64,000 bases of DNA. Origin: Clostridium tetanomorphum (lineage in GTDB: Bacteria; Bacillota; Clostridia; Clostridiales; Clostridiaceae). The position numbers were made by a program, and so were the translations under genes. How positions within the stretch are numbered: the stretch's first letter is position 1; every line of letters begins with the position of its first letter. The stretch lies in contig NZ_JAGGKA010000010.1 in the NCBI RefSeq assembly GCF_017873215.1, positions 86,783 through 150,782 of the forward strand. Direction: 5' to 3'. Positions 9,783-18,489 of the stretch are shown here, piece by piece. The notes under the pieces are model-generated. The model saw only the letters and a program-made list of their open reading frames with translations. It was not told the DNA's origin and did not search any database.

Positions 9783-10265
9783 TTGTCATATACAGCAATA
9801 GATTTGCTAGATAAAGTTATTTATATTAGCGAAAGTAAAAAGGCAATATGTAGCGTTTTTATGAATGAAAAAAGTAAAAATAATAATATTCGCGTGATGA
9901 TGAATATATTTATTAAAAATTTAAATAAAAGTATACAATATTATAAAAATTTAAAAGAAGAAATTAAGAATTTACCTTTAGAAGAGATAGATTTTGTTAT
10001 ATATGACAAAATATCATTTTTAATAGATACATTTAATCGTAAAGAAATTGTAACAGAATCTATGAGTGCTAAAGATATTTTAGAGTGTTGTTTAAACTTC
10101 CAAAAGGATACATTAGCTCTCTATATTGATATTCAAGGAAGATTAATAAAAAATGAAAATGATGTGAAAGCAAAGACTTATAAAATTATTGAGGATATGA
10201 TAAGGGAAAAAGAAAAATATGTAAAAGATTTGGAAGAGTTTTCTAATAAGTATTTGAAAAAATAG
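9783..10265 (+). CDS. Helical protein of unknown function (160 aa)
   Basis: An ATG at 9774 directly abuts the AGGAG at 9769-9773 and is too close to use; the TTG at 9783 has a 9-base spacing and is preferred. The product has 160 residues, is lysine-rich and almost entirely predicted helix, without signal or membrane segments. A four-helix-bundle shape, as in ferritin-like or histidine-phosphotransfer proteins, is possible, but I see no metal-binding EXXH pairs and would not assign it. It diverges from the PAS gene and is followed by its own terminator. Confidence 0.6.
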   Translation: MSYTAIDLLDKVIYISESKKAICSVFMNEKSKNNNIRVMMNIFIKNLNKSIQYYKNLKEEIKNLPLEEIDFVIYDKISFLIDTFNRKEIVTESMSAKDILECCLNFQKDTLALYIDIQGRLIKNENDVKAKTYKIIEDMIREKEKYVKDLEEFSNKYLKK

Positions 10266-10279
10266 AATAAAGTTTATAG

Positions 10280-10330
10280 AAAACACTATTAATGGTATTG
10301 AAAATAATAATCATTAATAGTGTTTTATTT
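10280..10330 (+). terminator. Rho-independent terminator
   Basis: AAAACACTATTAATG (10280-10294) pairs perfectly with CATTAATAGTGTTTT (10312-10326), followed by ATTT. Confidence 0.85.
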
Positions 10331-10507
10331 ATAAGAAAATACATAAATAGCTTTGTTTAAAAAATAACAATTATAGAAGGGAAAAATAAGTTTAAATTGT
10401 TAAAATATAAACTAATAAACACAATAAAAACAAATAATAATAAGAGTAAATGGATAATAAATGAATTAAATTTAGTGTAAATCCTTTAAAATCGTAATAA
10501 AATGTAA

Positions 10508-10542
10508 TTGTAATATTTAAAAGATTGTTATATAATTAACAT
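10508..10542 (+). promoter_or_regulatory. adhE promoter overlapped by a Rex-like operator
   Basis: TTGTAA (10508-10513), a 17-bp spacer and TATAAT (10531-10536) form a sigma-A promoter. The -10 sits inside TTGTTATATAATTAACAT (10525-10542), which matches 12 of 14 fixed positions of the clostridial Rex operator TTGTTAA-N4-TTAACAA. Rex is the NADH/NAD-sensing repressor of fermentative alcohol genes, so NADH-responsive control of adhE is a reasonable inference. Confidence 0.65.
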
Positions 10543-10550
10543 AATAAATA

Positions 10551-10583
10551 ATTCAATAAATATTGTGATAATATTTATTGAAT
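10551..10583 (+). promoter_or_regulatory. Perfect 14-bp inverted repeat in the adhE leader
   Basis: ATTCAATAAATATT (10551-10564) and AATATTTATTGAAT (10570-10583) form a perfect palindrome with a 5-base centre, just downstream of the expected transcription start. It could be a second operator or a 5' leader hairpin stabilising the mRNA. It has no T-run suited to termination. The remaining bases up to the gene (10584-10655) hold only the ribosome site AAGGAG. Confidence 0.6.
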
Positions 10584-10655
10584 AAGATTGATAAAAAAAA
10601 CACAAAGTTTTTGTTAAATGATGAATGTAAAAATAATTAAAAGGAGTGCTTAATA

Positions 10656-13250
10656 ATGAAGGTTGAAAATACTGAGCAATTAATGAAAAAAATTGAAAAT
10701 GTAAAAAAGGCGCAGAAAGAATTTGCAAAATACAGTCAAAAGCAGGTAGATGAAATATTTAGAAATGCAGCTATAGCTGCTAATGAAGCTAGAATAGAAC
10801 TTGCTAAAATGGCAGTAGAAGAGACAGGCATGGGAATTATTGAAGATAAGGTTATAAAAAATCATTTTGCATCTGAGTATATATATAACAGATATAAGGA
10901 TTCAAAAACCTGTGGAGTTATTGAAAGAGATGAATCATTTGGTATTTGCAAAATTGCAGAGCCTAGAGGAGTTATAGCAGCAATTATTCCTACAACAAAT
11001 CCAACATCAACTGCCATATTCAAAGCTCTTATTTCGTTAAAAACCAGAAATGGAATAATATTTTCTCCTCATCCAAAGGCAAAGAAGTCAACTATTGCAG
11101 CAGCAAAGATAGTATTAGATGCGGCAATTAAAGCCGGTGCTCCAAAGGAAATAGTAGGCTGGATAGATGAACCATCTTTAGAACTTTCCCAAATGCTTAT
11201 GCATGAGTGTGACTTAATACTAGCTACAGGAGGACCAGGTATGGTTAAAGCTGCCTATTCTTCAGGTAAACCAGCTATAGGAGTTGGGGCAGGAAATACT
11301 CCAGCTATTATAGATGAAACCGCTCATATAAAGATGGCAGTCAATTCAATAATTATGTCAAAGAGTTTTGATAATGGGGTGGTATGTGCTTCAGAACAGT
11401 CAGTTTTAGTAGCAGAGGAAGTATATGAAGAGGTTAAGGAAGAATTTAAAGAAAGAGGAGCATATATATTAAAAGAAGATGAAGTAGATAAATTGAGAAA
11501 GATAATATTGGTAAATGGTGGAGTAAATCCTGATATAGTTGGACAATCTCCTGTAAAAATAGCAAATCTTGCAGGAATTAAAATTCCAGAAGATAGTAGA
11601 ATTATAATAGGAGAAGTTCAATCAGTAGAAATAGAGGAACCTTTTGCTCATGAAAAGTTATCGCCAATACTTGCTATGTATAAAGTAAAAGATTTTGATG
11701 AAGCATTAGATAAAGCAGTTAGACTTATAGAAGATGGAGGAAAAGGACACACATCCGTATTATATACAAATACGGTAAAATCTCAAGATAGAGTAGAAAG
11801 ATTCAGTATGACTATGAAAACAGGAAGAACAATAATAAATATGCCTGCTTCTCAAGGAGCTATGGGAGATGTATATAATTTTAAATTAGAACCATCACTA
11901 ACTTTAGGTTGTGGTACTTGGGGTGGAAACTCTGTTTCGGAAAATGTTGGAGTAAAGCATTTAATAAACATAAAAAACGTAGCTGAGAGGAGAGAAAATA
12001 TGTTGTGGTTTAGGGTTCCTGAAAAAGTTTATTTTAAATATGGTTGTCTTGCCATGGCGTTAAATGAACTAAAGGATATGAATAAAAAGAGAGCTTTCAT
12101 AGTAACAGATAGAGATCTTTATAAGCTTGGATATGTAGAGAAAATTATTAAAGTCTTAGAAAGTATAGGTATTGATATTAAAGTATTCTTTGATGTAGAA
12201 CCAGATCCAACATTAAAAATAGCAAGAAAAGGCGCTGAAGAGATGAGAAGTTTTAAGCCTGATACCATTATTGCACTAGGTGGAGGATCACCTATGGATG
12301 CAGCAAAAATTATGTGGGTAATGTATGAGCATCCAGATGTAAAATTTGAAGACCTTGCTATGAGATTTATGGATATAAGAAAAAGAGTATATAAATTCCC
12401 TAAGATGGGGCAAAAGGCTATGATGATTACAATACCAACTTCTGCAGGAACAGGATCTGAGGTTACTCCTTTTGCAGTAATTACTGATGAAAACACAGGA
12501 ATTAAGTATCCACTTGCTGATTATGAACTTACGCCACAAATGGCTATAGTAGATGCTGAGCTTATGATGAATATGCCAAAGTCATTAACAGCAGCTTCAG
12601 GTATAGATGCTTTAACCCATTGTATAGAGGCATATGTATCAGTAATGGCTTCTGAATATACTAATGGATTGGCTTTAGAGGGTATTAGACTTATATTTAA
12701 ATATTTGCCTGATGCTTATAAAGATGGAGCCAACAATGAAAAAGCACGAGAAAAAATGGCACATGCATCTACTATGGCAGGTATGGCTTTTGCTAATGCA
12801 TTCTTAGGTGTATGCCACTCAATGGCTCATAAATTAGGAGCTACTCATCACATATCCCATGGACTTGCCAATGCATTGCTTATTAATGAAGTTATAAGAT
12901 TTAATGCAGTAGATAATCCGCGAAAACAGGCTTCTTTTCCACAGTACAAATATCCTAATGCAAAATGGAGATATGCAAGGATTGCAGATTATCTACATTT
13001 AGGAGGAAATACAGAAGAAGAAAAAGTAGAACTTTTAATAAAAGCCATTGATAAGCTAAAAGAAAAGATAGATATACCTTCAAGTATTAGTGAAGCTGGA
13101 GTTTCGACACGAAAGTTTTATGCTACTTTAGATGAAATGAGTGAACAAGCTTTTGATGACCAATGTACAGCAGCTAATCCAAGATATCCACTTATAAGTG
13201 AAATTAAACAGATGTATATAAATGCTTTTGGAGATAAGCCTGAGCAATAG
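10656..13250 (+). CDS. adhE: Bifunctional acetaldehyde-CoA / alcohol dehydrogenase
   Basis: 864 residues, the standard AdhE length. It converts acetyl-CoA to acetaldehyde and then ethanol (or the butyryl equivalents), re-oxidising two NADH. The N-terminal aldehyde dehydrogenase domain (about 1-440) has catalytic Cys244 in NGVVCASEQS. The C-terminal iron-dependent alcohol dehydrogenase domain (about 450-864) has the GGGSPMD nucleotide motif, GIDALTHCIEAY and HKLGATHHISHG, which carry iron ligands. AAAGGAG precedes the ATG. It is a single-gene unit between a Rex-like promoter and a strong terminator, and AdhE is known to form cytosolic spirosomes. No damage is seen. Confidence 0.97.
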   Translation: MKVENTEQLMKKIENVKKAQKEFAKYSQKQVDEIFRNAAIAANEARIELAKMAVEETGMGIIEDKVIKNHFASEYIYNRYKDSKTCGVIERDESFGICKIAEPRGVIAAIIPTTNPTSTAIFKALISLKTRNGIIFSPHPKAKKSTIAAAKIVLDAAIKAGAPKEIVGWIDEPSLELSQMLMHECDLILATGGPGMVKAAYSSGKPAIGVGAGNTPAIIDETAHIKMAVNSIIMSKSFDNGVVCASEQSVLVAEEVYEEVKEEFKERGAYILKEDEVDKLRKIILVNGGVNPDIVGQSPVKIANLAGIKIPEDSRIIIGEVQSVEIEEPFAHEKLSPILAMYKVKDFDEALDKAVRLIEDGGKGHTSVLYTNTVKSQDRVERFSMTMKTGRTIINMPASQGAMGDVYNFKLEPSLTLGCGTWGGNSVSENVGVKHLINIKNVAERRENMLWFRVPEKVYFKYGCLAMALNELKDMNKKRAFIVTDRDLYKLGYVEKIIKVLESIGIDIKVFFDVEPDPTLKIARKGAEEMRSFKPDTIIALGGGSPMDAAKIMWVMYEHPDVKFEDLAMRFMDIRKRVYKFPKMGQKAMMITIPTSAGTGSEVTPFAVITDENTGIKYPLADYELTPQMAIVDAELMMNMPKSLTAASGIDALTHCIEAYVSVMASEYTNGLALEGIRLIFKYLPDAYKDGANNEKAREKMAHASTMAGMAFANAFLGVCHSMAHKLGATHHISHGLANALLINEVIRFNAVDNPRKQASFPQYKYPNAKWRYARIADYLHLGGNTEEEKVELLIKAIDKLKEKIDIPSSISEAGVSTRKFYATLDEMSEQAFDDQCTAANPRYPLISEIKQMYINAFGDKPEQ

Positions 13251-13270
13251 AATTTTTCAATTAAATTATT

Positions 13271-13313
13271 TTAGCCCCATAAGCTGTTTTATAGAAAAAG
13301 CTTATGGGGCTAA
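13271..13313. terminator. Bidirectional terminator between adhE and the aminopeptidase gene
   Basis: TTAGCCCCATAAGC (13271-13284) pairs perfectly with GCTTATGGGGCTAA (13300-13313), with AT-rich flanks on both sides. Confidence 0.88.
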
Positions 13314-13390
13314 TTTGAGTATGTTTAAAATACTTCATAGACTAAATTAAATTTTTGTATAAATTGAACATAATAAATAAATTTAAATGA

Positions 13391-14623
13391 TTAGAATGCC
13401 CAGTTTCCATCTATGAATACAGGTAGTTCTTTTCCATCAGCGGTAATGCCAATAATTTGAAGATCTTTTGTTCCTACCATAAAATCTTCATGGACTATGG
13501 AATTATTAACCCCTTTAGTAAATAGTTCTTCTTCATTGAAGTTTTTACTATTTTTTAAGCATACAGGATATGCTTTCCCTATAGCAAGATGACAAGAAGC
13601 ATTTTCATCATAAAGGGTATTAAAAAATATTATATTTGAATTTGAAATTGGAGAGTTAAAAGGAACTAAAGCTACTTCTCCAAGATAGTGAGACCCTTCA
13701 TCTGTATTTATGAGATTTTTTAGTGATTCGTAACCCTTTTCAGCTTTAAAATCAATGATTTTTCCATCTTTAAAAGTAAGAGAGAAATTTTCTACTAAAT
13801 TCCCATTACAATTTAATGGCTTTGAGCTTACAACATTACCATTAACACCAGTTCTTAATGGAAGGGTAAATACTTCTTCGGTGGGTATATTAGCTATAAA
13901 TTCTATACCTTCTGGGGTATAATCCGCTCCACCTAACCATATGTGATCTTCTGGCAGTTCTATCTTTAAATCTGTTCCAAGAGTATTTTTATAATGTAAG
14001 AATTTAAATTTATTAGAATTTAAAAAATCTAAACTTTTTTGTAAGTTTTTTTTATGTTCTTCCCAAGCAACTACAGGATCATTATTATCTACTCTTACTA
14101 TTTTAAATATATAATTCCAAAGTGTTTCTATAGCTTCATTTTCCTCTAAATTAGGAAATATTTTTTTTGCCCAAGCTTTAGTTGGAATAGATATAATAGA
14201 CCAAGTGTTTTTATTACTCATGAGTCGCTGACTATATTCTTTTAATGCTAATCCTCTTGTTTTTTGCCAAGTACTAATGATTTCAGGATCTATATCTTTT
14301 AAAAGTTCAGGGTCTGAGGCAGATATACTTAAAAAGGCTGCATCACATTTTGCATAGGATATGTAAAATTCTTTTTGCCACTGAGGCATCTCTTCAAAGA
14401 CTTCTTTTGGTGCTTTTGAGAATCTTATTTTGTTAAATAATTCATCATTCCAATTTATCACTACATCTTTAGCTCCTTCTTCATAGGCTATTTCAGCTAT
14501 TAATCTGGTGAAGTCTGCACATTCAATAGGTGAAGAAATAACAAGGGTTTGATTCTTTTGTATATTTACACCTACCTTAACTGCAAGATGAGCATATTTT
14601 TTTAAAACTTCATTATTATTCAT
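13391..14623 (-). CDS. Aminopeptidase, M29 family (AmpS/PepS type)
   Basis: 410 residues, the usual length of M29 metallo-aminopeptidases, which remove N-terminal residues from peptides in the cytosol using a pair of metal ions. The family's metal ligands are recognisable in order: NIPTEEVFT, EGSHYLGEVAL, YDENASCHLAIG and SIVHEDFMVG. No signal peptide is present. The ATG is preceded by AAAGGAG. The gene is transcribed alone, convergent with adhE and sharing its terminator, and its job is most likely recycling of peptides for amino-acid fermentation. Confidence 0.9.
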   Translation of the reverse strand: MNNNEVLKKYAHLAVKVGVNIQKNQTLVISSPIECADFTRLIAEIAYEEGAKDVVINWNDELFNKIRFSKAPKEVFEEMPQWQKEFYISYAKCDAAFLSISASDPELLKDIDPEIISTWQKTRGLALKEYSQRLMSNKNTWSIISIPTKAWAKKIFPNLEENEAIETLWNYIFKIVRVDNNDPVVAWEEHKKNLQKSLDFLNSNKFKFLHYKNTLGTDLKIELPEDHIWLGGADYTPEGIEFIANIPTEEVFTLPLRTGVNGNVVSSKPLNCNGNLVENFSLTFKDGKIIDFKAEKGYESLKNLINTDEGSHYLGEVALVPFNSPISNSNIIFFNTLYDENASCHLAIGKAYPVCLKNSKNFNEEELFTKGVNNSIVHEDFMVGTKDLQIIGITADGKELPVFIDGNWAF

Positions 14624-14744
14624 TTTCTTACTCCTTTCATTTTAGATATTACTATATAATAATTAATTAGTTCTAAGATTTAGATAAAATTTTACCATAT
14701 AAATTATATTATAGATATATTTATAGAAATTTATAGAATTTTTT

Positions 14745-14771
14745 TGAAGCAAATTTAAAACATGTATCGTC
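14745..14771 (+). promoter_or_regulatory. Candidate ECF-sigma promoter of the prcB-like/sigma/anti-sigma operon
   Basis: TGAAGC (14745-14750), 17 bases and CGTC (14768-14771) resemble the ECF signature (TGAAAC-N16-CGTC/A, as for SigM, SigV and SigW in Bacillus). It lies about 50 bp before the first gene of a unit that itself encodes an ECF sigma factor, suggesting autoregulation. Confidence 0.5.
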
Positions 14772-14821
14772 TAATATAGTGAAAAGGAAAATATAGCTAA
14801 AATTTAAAGGAGGAATTAAAC

Positions 14822-15448
14822 ATGAGGAGAAAAGTCATAGTAAGCTTAGTAGCTATTATTTCAATTACGTCTACCATAGCTATAGCGCCAATAGTTTCTG
14901 CAAAGGATGAGATAAAAGCCATACCTATATCCCATTCGTTGATAGAAAAAGAAGATGAAAATCATAATCTGGTTATATGTCCAGCTAAATTAGGTGATTC
15001 AGTAGAATATGATAAGATATTTGGACAAGGCATTCCAAAGGAATTTAATGAAATTATTGAGGCTTGTAAGTATAATAAAGGATATTTACAGTATAGACAA
15101 AAAGATTCTTCTGATATATATGTTGCTATACTTGGAGGAGAAAAGCCAAATCCAGCTTATGGAATAGAAGTGAAAAGTGTTGAAGAAAATAATGGTACAA
15201 TCAACATAAATGTAGAAGAAATAATTCCATCGCCATATATAAAAATAGCTCAAGTTATATCATATCCATATACTGTAATAAAGATTAAAGATACGGGAAA
15301 TAAAATAATAATTAGAGATAATTTGGGTAAAGTTTATAAAGATAGTAGATTAAGACATGAAGAAAATGATATTATAAAAGAAAAGGAGAATAATTTAAAT
15401 AATTTTATATTTAGAGGATTGCTAAATATATTTTTACCAATTAAATAA
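14822..15448 (+). CDS. Exported protein with PrcB C-terminal domain
   Basis: 208 residues. A signal peptide ends near residue 27 (IVSA before KD). Residues about 100-150, with LGGEKPNPAYGIEVKSV, NINVEEIIPSP and ISYPYTVIKI, match the PrcB_C domain, first known from an accessory factor of a secreted protease complex. No catalytic motif is present, so a binding, chaperone or inhibitor role outside the membrane is more likely than an enzyme. AAGGAGG precedes the ATG. Only 48 bp and no terminator separate it from the ECF sigma gene, so it is probably the first gene of that operon and a candidate sensor or effector of the same stress response. Confidence 0.7.
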   Translation: MRRKVIVSLVAIISITSTIAIAPIVSAKDEIKAIPISHSLIEKEDENHNLVICPAKLGDSVEYDKIFGQGIPKEFNEIIEACKYNKGYLQYRQKDSSDIYVAILGGEKPNPAYGIEVKSVEENNGTININVEEIIPSPYIKIAQVISYPYTVIKIKDTGNKIIIRDNLGKVYKDSRLRHEENDIIKEKENNLNNFIFRGLLNIFLPIK

Positions 15449-15496
15449 GAACAATTAGTAACAATATAGATACAATATCTAGGATGGGATATTTGG

Positions 15497-16009
15497 ATGG
15501 CTAATATAGACATGGAACTTGAAAGGTTAATAGAGGAATACGGAAATGATGTTTTGAAAATAGCATACCTATATTTAAAAAGCAAAGATAAGGCAGAGGA
15601 TGTGTTTCAAGAAGTATTTTTAAAAGTGTATTCAAATTATGATAAATTAAACAATATAAAGAGTGAGAAAAGTTGGATTGTTAGTATTACAATTAACACT
15701 TGCAAAGATATGCTTAAGAGTTCTTGGCTTAAAAGAATAATATTTTTAGGAGAAAAAGAAGAGGAATGTTCTTTTATTTGTGAAGAGGATGTAGAAAAAA
15801 AGGTATTAGATAAAATCTATAGAAAGGGTGTTTTAAAAAAAATAATGGACTTACCGGATAAGTACAAAGAACCTATTTTGCTATATTATTATGAAGAATT
15901 TTCTACAGGAGAAATATCTGAAATTTTAAAAGTACCTGAAGGTACTATAAGAAGTAGATTGCATAGAGGAAGGCAACTCCTAAAAAATATTATAGGTGGG
16001 AAGAGTTAG
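15497..16009 (+). CDS. ECF-type RNA polymerase sigma factor
   Basis: 170 residues, typical of group 4 sigma-70 factors. Region 2 is seen at about 10-75 (DVFQEVFLKVYSNYDKL, then SWIVSITINTCKDML) and region 4 at about 112-165 (LPDKYKEPILLYYYEEFSTG, EISEILKVPEGTIRSRLHRG). AGGATGGG precedes the ATG. It would direct polymerase to a small stress regulon, held inactive until its anti-sigma factor releases it. The next gene starts two bases after its stop and is that likely partner. An ECF-like promoter before the upstream gene suggests a feedback loop. Confidence 0.9.
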   Translation: MANIDMELERLIEEYGNDVLKIAYLYLKSKDKAEDVFQEVFLKVYSNYDKLNNIKSEKSWIVSITINTCKDMLKSSWLKRIIFLGEKEEECSFICEEDVEKKVLDKIYRKGVLKKIMDLPDKYKEPILLYYYEEFSTGEISEILKVPEGTIRSRLHRGRQLLKNIIGGKS

Positions 16010-16011
16010 TT

Positions 16012-16938
16012 ATGATAGATAAGAATATAAAGCATATTATAGATAAAGAATTAGAATATATATATGTTACAGAAGAATTAAAAAAGGAAACTTTACAAAA
16101 ATGTAAGAGAAATAAAGCTTGTTTTAAAAATACTCTAATATTTAATAAAGGATTCAAAGCATTAGCTTTAGTATGTACTCTTTTATTTATGTTTGTATTT
16201 TCTTATTTTTTATCATATCACAGTTTAAATAAGGGGCAAAAAAATTATTCTGTGAAAGATAATGGCAAAGGACAAGAGAAGAAATCTATTGAAAATAAAG
16301 TTGAGTATAATATAGAAAAACATATAAGTAAAGATGAGCTAAAAGGAAAGGAAATAGCAAAAGGGGAAAAAACAGCAAAGGATATAGAAATAAAACCACA
16401 AAAAAGGGATGAAAAAAAATTAAAGAGGGACAATGTTTCAGTAGATATAAATACTGAAAAGAAGGAAAATATAAAGGAAAGTGCGGTAAAGATACCAGAT
16501 ATTAAAGAATCTGAAGAAGCAGAGGGAACGGAAAATACAAAGAATATTAGTGCGGATAATAATGAAAAATTAATGATGTCAAGAGCTATGAAAAAAGAAC
16601 CTATAGAAGAGAAAATAAAACAAGCGGAAGAATTTTGGAATGGAGAAGTACCTTTGCCATCCTATATACCAGAAGGATATAAAATGGAAGGAATAGATAC
16701 TTATGCAAAAGAAGGAACAAAATTTATAAACATAACTTATAAAAAGGAAAAAAGCTACTTTAAGGTAGAAGGAATAAAGGGAGAGCATAAAGAATTAACT
16801 ATAACAAATTTAGAAAATCCGATTAAAGGGGAAGAAAAAGCAAAGGAAGTAAAAATAAACAAAGAAGGGGTTTCATATATATTAAAGGGTGATGTAAAGG
16901 ATGATATTTTACAAAAGATAGCAGAATCTATAGATTAA
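16012..16938 (+). CDS. Probable membrane anti-sigma factor with DUF4367 domain
   Basis: 308 residues. A short cytosolic N-terminus (1-47) would contact the sigma factor; there is one transmembrane helix at about 48-68. A very charged Lys/Glu-rich linker (about 75-200) follows, then a C-terminal DUF4367-like domain outside the membrane (about 205-305; LPSYIPEGYKMEGID and later GVSYILKGDV). No zinc-binding HXXXCXXC motif is seen in the N-terminus, so it is not the classic ZAS type. Translational coupling to the ECF gene (2-bp gap) and the topology support the role; the signal sensed is unknown. Confidence 0.75.
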   Translation: MIDKNIKHIIDKELEYIYVTEELKKETLQKCKRNKACFKNTLIFNKGFKALALVCTLLFMFVFSYFLSYHSLNKGQKNYSVKDNGKGQEKKSIENKVEYNIEKHISKDELKGKEIAKGEKTAKDIEIKPQKRDEKKLKRDNVSVDINTEKKENIKESAVKIPDIKESEEAEGTENTKNISADNNEKLMMSRAMKKEPIEEKIKQAEEFWNGEVPLPSYIPEGYKMEGIDTYAKEGTKFINITYKKEKSYFKVEGIKGEHKELTITNLENPIKGEEKAKEVKINKEGVSYILKGDVKDDILQKIAESID

Positions 16939-16993
16939 ATTAGTAAAAGGAAAAATTACTTTTATGTAGAATAGATACCTAGGGGTGATTTAT

Positions 16994-17821
16994 ATGAGTA
17001 TTAGTTTAGAATTTAAAATTAAAACTTATGATGGAATAGAAATCTTTTGTAAAAAAGATGTGCCAAAAGATGCAAAAGCTATGATTGTAATAGTACATGG
17101 ATTATGTGAACATTTAGGAAGGTATGATTATTTTACCGAAAAATTAAATGAATTTGGATATGGAGTTTATAGATTTGATAATAGAGGTCATGGAAAATCA
17201 GGAGGAGAAAGAGGCTACTTAGAAAACTTTCAAAATTTTTTACAAGATGCAAATAAAATAGTTGATATAGCAAAAGAAGAACATAAGGACTTACCGATTT
17301 TTATGTTTGGACATAGTATGGGAGGACTTATAACAGCTGCTTATGGTATGAAGTATACAAATAAATTAAAAGGGCAGATATTGTCAGGAGCGGCAGTCAT
17401 AGAACCATCTATATGTGCAGATTTAAAGAAAGACAATTATTTTGAAAAGCATCCAATGGAGAAATCTCCTAACAATTTAAGTTACTTAATTTCTAGAGAT
17501 GAGGAAGTTATAAAAGATTATGATAAGGATCCTTTAGTATTAAAGGAAACCAACTTAAAATTGCTTGGAGAAGCATTTATTAATGGAACTCGCTGGGTGA
17601 GTGATAATGTAAAAAAATATATATATCCTTGTCTTATTATGCATGGAGCTGAAGATAAAATAGTATCACCAGAATCTTCAAAATGGTTATTTCAAAATAT
17701 AAATTCTAAGGATAAAACATTAAAAATCTACGAGAGATGTTATCATGAAATATTAAATGAAAAAGAAGAAAAAGAAGAAGTTATAGAAAATGTACACAAG
17801 TGGATAAAAGAAAGAATATAA
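16994..17821 (+). CDS. Alpha/beta hydrolase, monoacylglycerol-lipase-like
   Basis: 275 residues from the ATG at 16994, chosen because AGGGGTG (16981-16987) sits just before it; an upstream GTG overlaps that site. The serine-hydrolase fold is clear: HGLCEH forms the oxyanion region, GHSMGG carries nucleophile Ser108, MHGAEDKIV carries Asp221 and CYHEILNE carries His251. The order FDNRGHGKSGGERG is characteristic of lysophospholipase/monoglyceride lipase relatives. It is predicted to be cytosolic and to act on lipid esters; the physiological substrate is not evident. It sits alone before a terminator. Confidence 0.85.
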   Translation: MSISLEFKIKTYDGIEIFCKKDVPKDAKAMIVIVHGLCEHLGRYDYFTEKLNEFGYGVYRFDNRGHGKSGGERGYLENFQNFLQDANKIVDIAKEEHKDLPIFMFGHSMGGLITAAYGMKYTNKLKGQILSGAAVIEPSICADLKKDNYFEKHPMEKSPNNLSYLISRDEEVIKDYDKDPLVLKETNLKLLGEAFINGTRWVSDNVKKYIYPCLIMHGAEDKIVSPESSKWLFQNINSKDKTLKIYERCYHEILNEKEEKEEVIENVHKWIKERI

Positions 17822-17830
17822 TCTAAAAAT

Positions 17831-17880
17831 AAAAAGCATATGATTTCTAGAATTAAAACTTTAGAATATCATATGCTTTT
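17831..17880 (+). terminator. Rho-independent terminator
   Basis: AAAAGCATATGAT pairs with ATCATATGCTTTT (17868-17880), extended internally by TTCTA/TAGAA pairing. Confidence 0.82.
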
Positions 17881-17971
17881 ATAATTATAAAATTATATTT
17901 TAAAAGACAATAGAGAATTAATAGGGTAAACTATAATTATAGAAAAGATGTAGTTATGAGGGAGGAATAAT

Positions 17972-18436
17972 ATGAGTAATGCATATTACTATGAAACAGA
18001 AATTGGTAAGATAACAATTGTTGAGAATGGCATGTCAATTACCCATATGAATTTTGGACAAACAATTTTTAAAGATGCAAATATAATTGAGACACCTTTG
18101 TTAAAAAAATCAATACAACAGCTTCAAGAATATTTAGATGGAAAAAGAAAAGATTTTGATTTGCCACTTGAACCAAAAGGTACAGAATTTCAGCAAAAGG
18201 TGTGGAAATCACTAAAAGAAATTCCTTATGGTAAAACCTATAGTTACAGAGACATAGCAAAAAATATAGGTAATATAAAAGCTTGTCGTGCAGTAGGTAT
18301 GGCAAATAACAAAAACCCAATACCTATATTTATCCCTTGCCATAGGGTAATTGGTGCGAATGGGAAATTAGTTGGTTATGCAGGTGGTTTAGATATTAAA
18401 GAAAAACTTTTAGAATTAGAAAAACAGAACGTATAA
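17972..18436 (+). CDS. ogt: Methylated-DNA-protein cysteine methyltransferase
   Basis: 154 residues. It repairs O6-alkylguanine by transferring the alkyl group to its own cysteine, a suicide reaction. The active-site PCHRV motif gives acceptor Cys123, preceded by the helix-turn-helix-like GKTYSYRDIAKNIG and the arginine-finger region ACRAVG, and followed by GYAGGLDIK. GGGAGGA precedes the ATG. The following gene encodes an alkylpurine-type glycosylase, giving an alkylation-repair pair. No Ada-type regulatory domain is present. Confidence 0.93.
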   Translation: MSNAYYYETEIGKITIVENGMSITHMNFGQTIFKDANIIETPLLKKSIQQLQEYLDGKRKDFDLPLEPKGTEFQQKVWKSLKEIPYGKTYSYRDIAKNIGNIKACRAVGMANNKNPIPIFIPCHRVIGANGKLVGYAGGLDIKEKLLELEKQNV

Positions 18437-18489
18437 AGCTAAAACTAAGTTGATTCATAATAAGTCAATAAAAAAGAAGGAGGAAAATA

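Noticed and set aside
12119..12496. Open frame antisense to adhE (125 codons)
   Set aside because: Shadow frame of a highly conserved coding sequence.
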